This document shows positions 13,543-14,437 of a DNA stretch of 14,437 nucleotides, piece after piece. Under the pieces are notes generated by a model. It was not told the DNA's origin, ran no database searches, and saw only the letters and a program-made list of their open reading frames with translations. Where the stretch lies: the NCBI GenBank assembly GCA_022511285.1, contig JAFLRW010000004.1, forward strand, positions 1 through 14,437. The letters are read 5' to 3'. This DNA is from Duncaniella sp. GTDB lineage: Bacteria > Bacteroidota > Bacteroidia > Bacteroidales > Muribaculaceae. Every line of letters begins with the position of its first letter. The stretch's first letter is position 1. Made by a program: the position numbers and the translations under genes.

Positions 13543-14437
13543 ATGCCGCTCATCAGCTCTCCGGTGCCGATATTTCTGACGGTGATGCTCATCGTGCTCA
13601 TCGCTCCGCTGCTGCTCAGCCGTCTCAAGATACCCCACGTCATCGGCCTCATCATAGCCGGCGTGGCCGTGGGCCCTCACGGATTCGGGCTGCTGGCGCG
13701 AGATATGAGTTTTGAGGTGTTCGGCCAGGTGGGCATCCTCTATCTGATGTTTCTTGCAGGCATTGAGATAGATATGTATCACCTGCGCAAAAACCTCGGC
13801 AAGGGGCTTGTGTTCGGAGTCTTCACATTCCTCATCCCTCTCCTGCTTGGCGCAGTGGCCGCCATCTGCTTCCTGAATATGGGGATGGCCGACGCCACAC
13901 TCCTGGCATCAATGTTTGCCGCCCACACCCTGCTGGCCTACCCCGTAGTGGCCCGTTTCGGGGTCACACGCTCTCCCGCCGTCGTCATAGCCATCTCCGG
14001 CACCATCGTCACCGTGCTCGGCTCCCTCATTATGCTGGCCGGAGTCCTCGGAGTGGAAAGGGAGGGCTCCATTCGCTCCCTCCTGCCCATTTTAGGCTAT
14101 CTGGTGGCCTACTGTGCCGGAATCTTCTACATTTATCCGCGCCTCACCCGCTACTTCTTCAAGAAATATCACGACGGCATCTCGCAGTTTGTCTACGTTA
14201 TGGTCATGGTGTTTCTCGCCGCCGCCATAGCGCAGTGGATAGGCATCGAGGGGGTGTTCGGCGCCTTCTACGCCGGACTGGTGCTCAACAAGTTCATCCC
14301 CGGACGCTCCACACTGATGGGGAGGCTGGAGTTCACCGGCAACGCCCTGTTTATCCCCTATTTCCTGATTGGAGTGGGTATGCTCATCGACCTGGGCGTG
14401 TTGCTGAAAGGATGGAAGACTCTCTATATAGCCGGCG
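13543..14437 (+). CDS. CPA2-type cation:proton antiporter (5' part, cut by window end)
   Basis: This reading frame starts with ATG at 13543 and stays open for 298 codons to the window end, so the 3' part is missing. It encodes a highly hydrophobic inner-membrane protein with about nine or ten visible membrane helices. Motifs are typical of the Na+/H+ exchanger domain of the monovalent cation:proton antiporter-2 family: RLKIPHVIGLIIAGVAVGPHGFGLL (given here as two overlapping blocks, RLKIPHVIGLIIAG and GVAVGPHGFG), QVGILYLMFLAGIEID, and later IEGVFGAFYAGLVLNKFIP. Such transporters exchange K+ or Na+ for protons in pH and ion homeostasis. The start lies 56 bases after the GH95 stop codon on the same strand, across a C-rich gap. 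Any C-terminal regulatory domain (RCK/TrkA-N or USP-like) would lie outside the window. Confidence 0.9.
   Translation, partial: MPLISSPVPIFLTVMLIVLIAPLLLSRLKIPHVIGLIIAGVAVGPHGFGLLARDMSFEVFGQVGILYLMFLAGIEIDMYHLRKNLGKGLVFGVFTFLIPLLLGAVAAICFLNMGMADATLLASMFAAHTLLAYPVVARFGVTRSPAVVIAISGTIVTVLGSLIMLAGVLGVEREGSIRSLLPILGYLVAYCAGIFYIYPRLTRYFFKKYHDGISQFVYVMVMVFLAAAIAQWIGIEGVFGAFYAGLVLNKFIPGRSTLMGRLEFTGNALFIPYFLIGVGMLIDLGVLLKGWKTLYIAG

Noticed and set aside
1..14437. CRISPR array, tRNA, rRNA or insertion sequence
   Set aside because: I found no regularly spaced repeats, no cloverleaf-like sequence, no rRNA segments and no transposase or terminal inverted repeats. The only spaced repeat is the three-copy operator.

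Overview
The window looks like a chromosome segment from a member of the order Bacteroidales. The evidence is the repeated Bacteroidetes-type promoter element TAnnTTTG in front of several genes, typical Bacteroidales forms of RecG, IspD and DnaB, a BACON-like lipoprotein remnant and a secreted GH95 family glycosidase. The core genes are GC-rich and two accessory blocks are clearly AT-rich. A Muribaculaceae-like gut organism would fit, but that is inference.

Layout. (1) Positions 1-1640: an AT-rich accessory cassette on the + strand, with the possible tail of an upstream gene, an unrecognised 190-aa protein, a 144-aa protein with an ExoX-C-like motif and an acidic tail, a frameshifted small lipoprotein, and a terminator. 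(2) 1693-6180: the housekeeping genes ispD-recG (minus strand, overlapping) and dnaB (plus strand), diverging from a shared promoter region; dnaB ends in a terminator hairpin. (3) 6235-10814: a compact accessory locus entirely on the minus strand, read from high to low coordinates: WYL-domain regulator, WG-repeat protein, retron non-coding RNA (msr-msd), retron reverse transcriptase with a C-terminal extension, and a HEPN-type protein. (4) 10815-14437: a GC-rich block with a GH95 alpha-L-fucosidase-like enzyme and the start of a CPA2 cation:proton antiporter cut by the window end.

The main result is region 3. The reverse transcriptase has all the retron hallmarks (NARIH, YADD, VTG). Its 330-nt upstream gap holds a retron RNA closed by a 20-bp a1/a2 duplex that pairs completely if two G-U wobbles are allowed. 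The next gene, one base after the RT stop codon, carries an Rx4H HEPN ribonuclease motif and is the probable toxic effector. Three transcription units (WYL gene, WG gene, retron) each have the same 17-bp inverted repeat, GCGAA-N7-TTCGC type, exactly 10 bp upstream of a TAnnTTTG box. This defines a local regulon, most simply controlled by the WYL protein itself. The working model is a WYL-controlled, HEPN-armed retron defence system with a WG-repeat accessory protein. The model is inferred from sequence; neither activity nor novelty has been tested.
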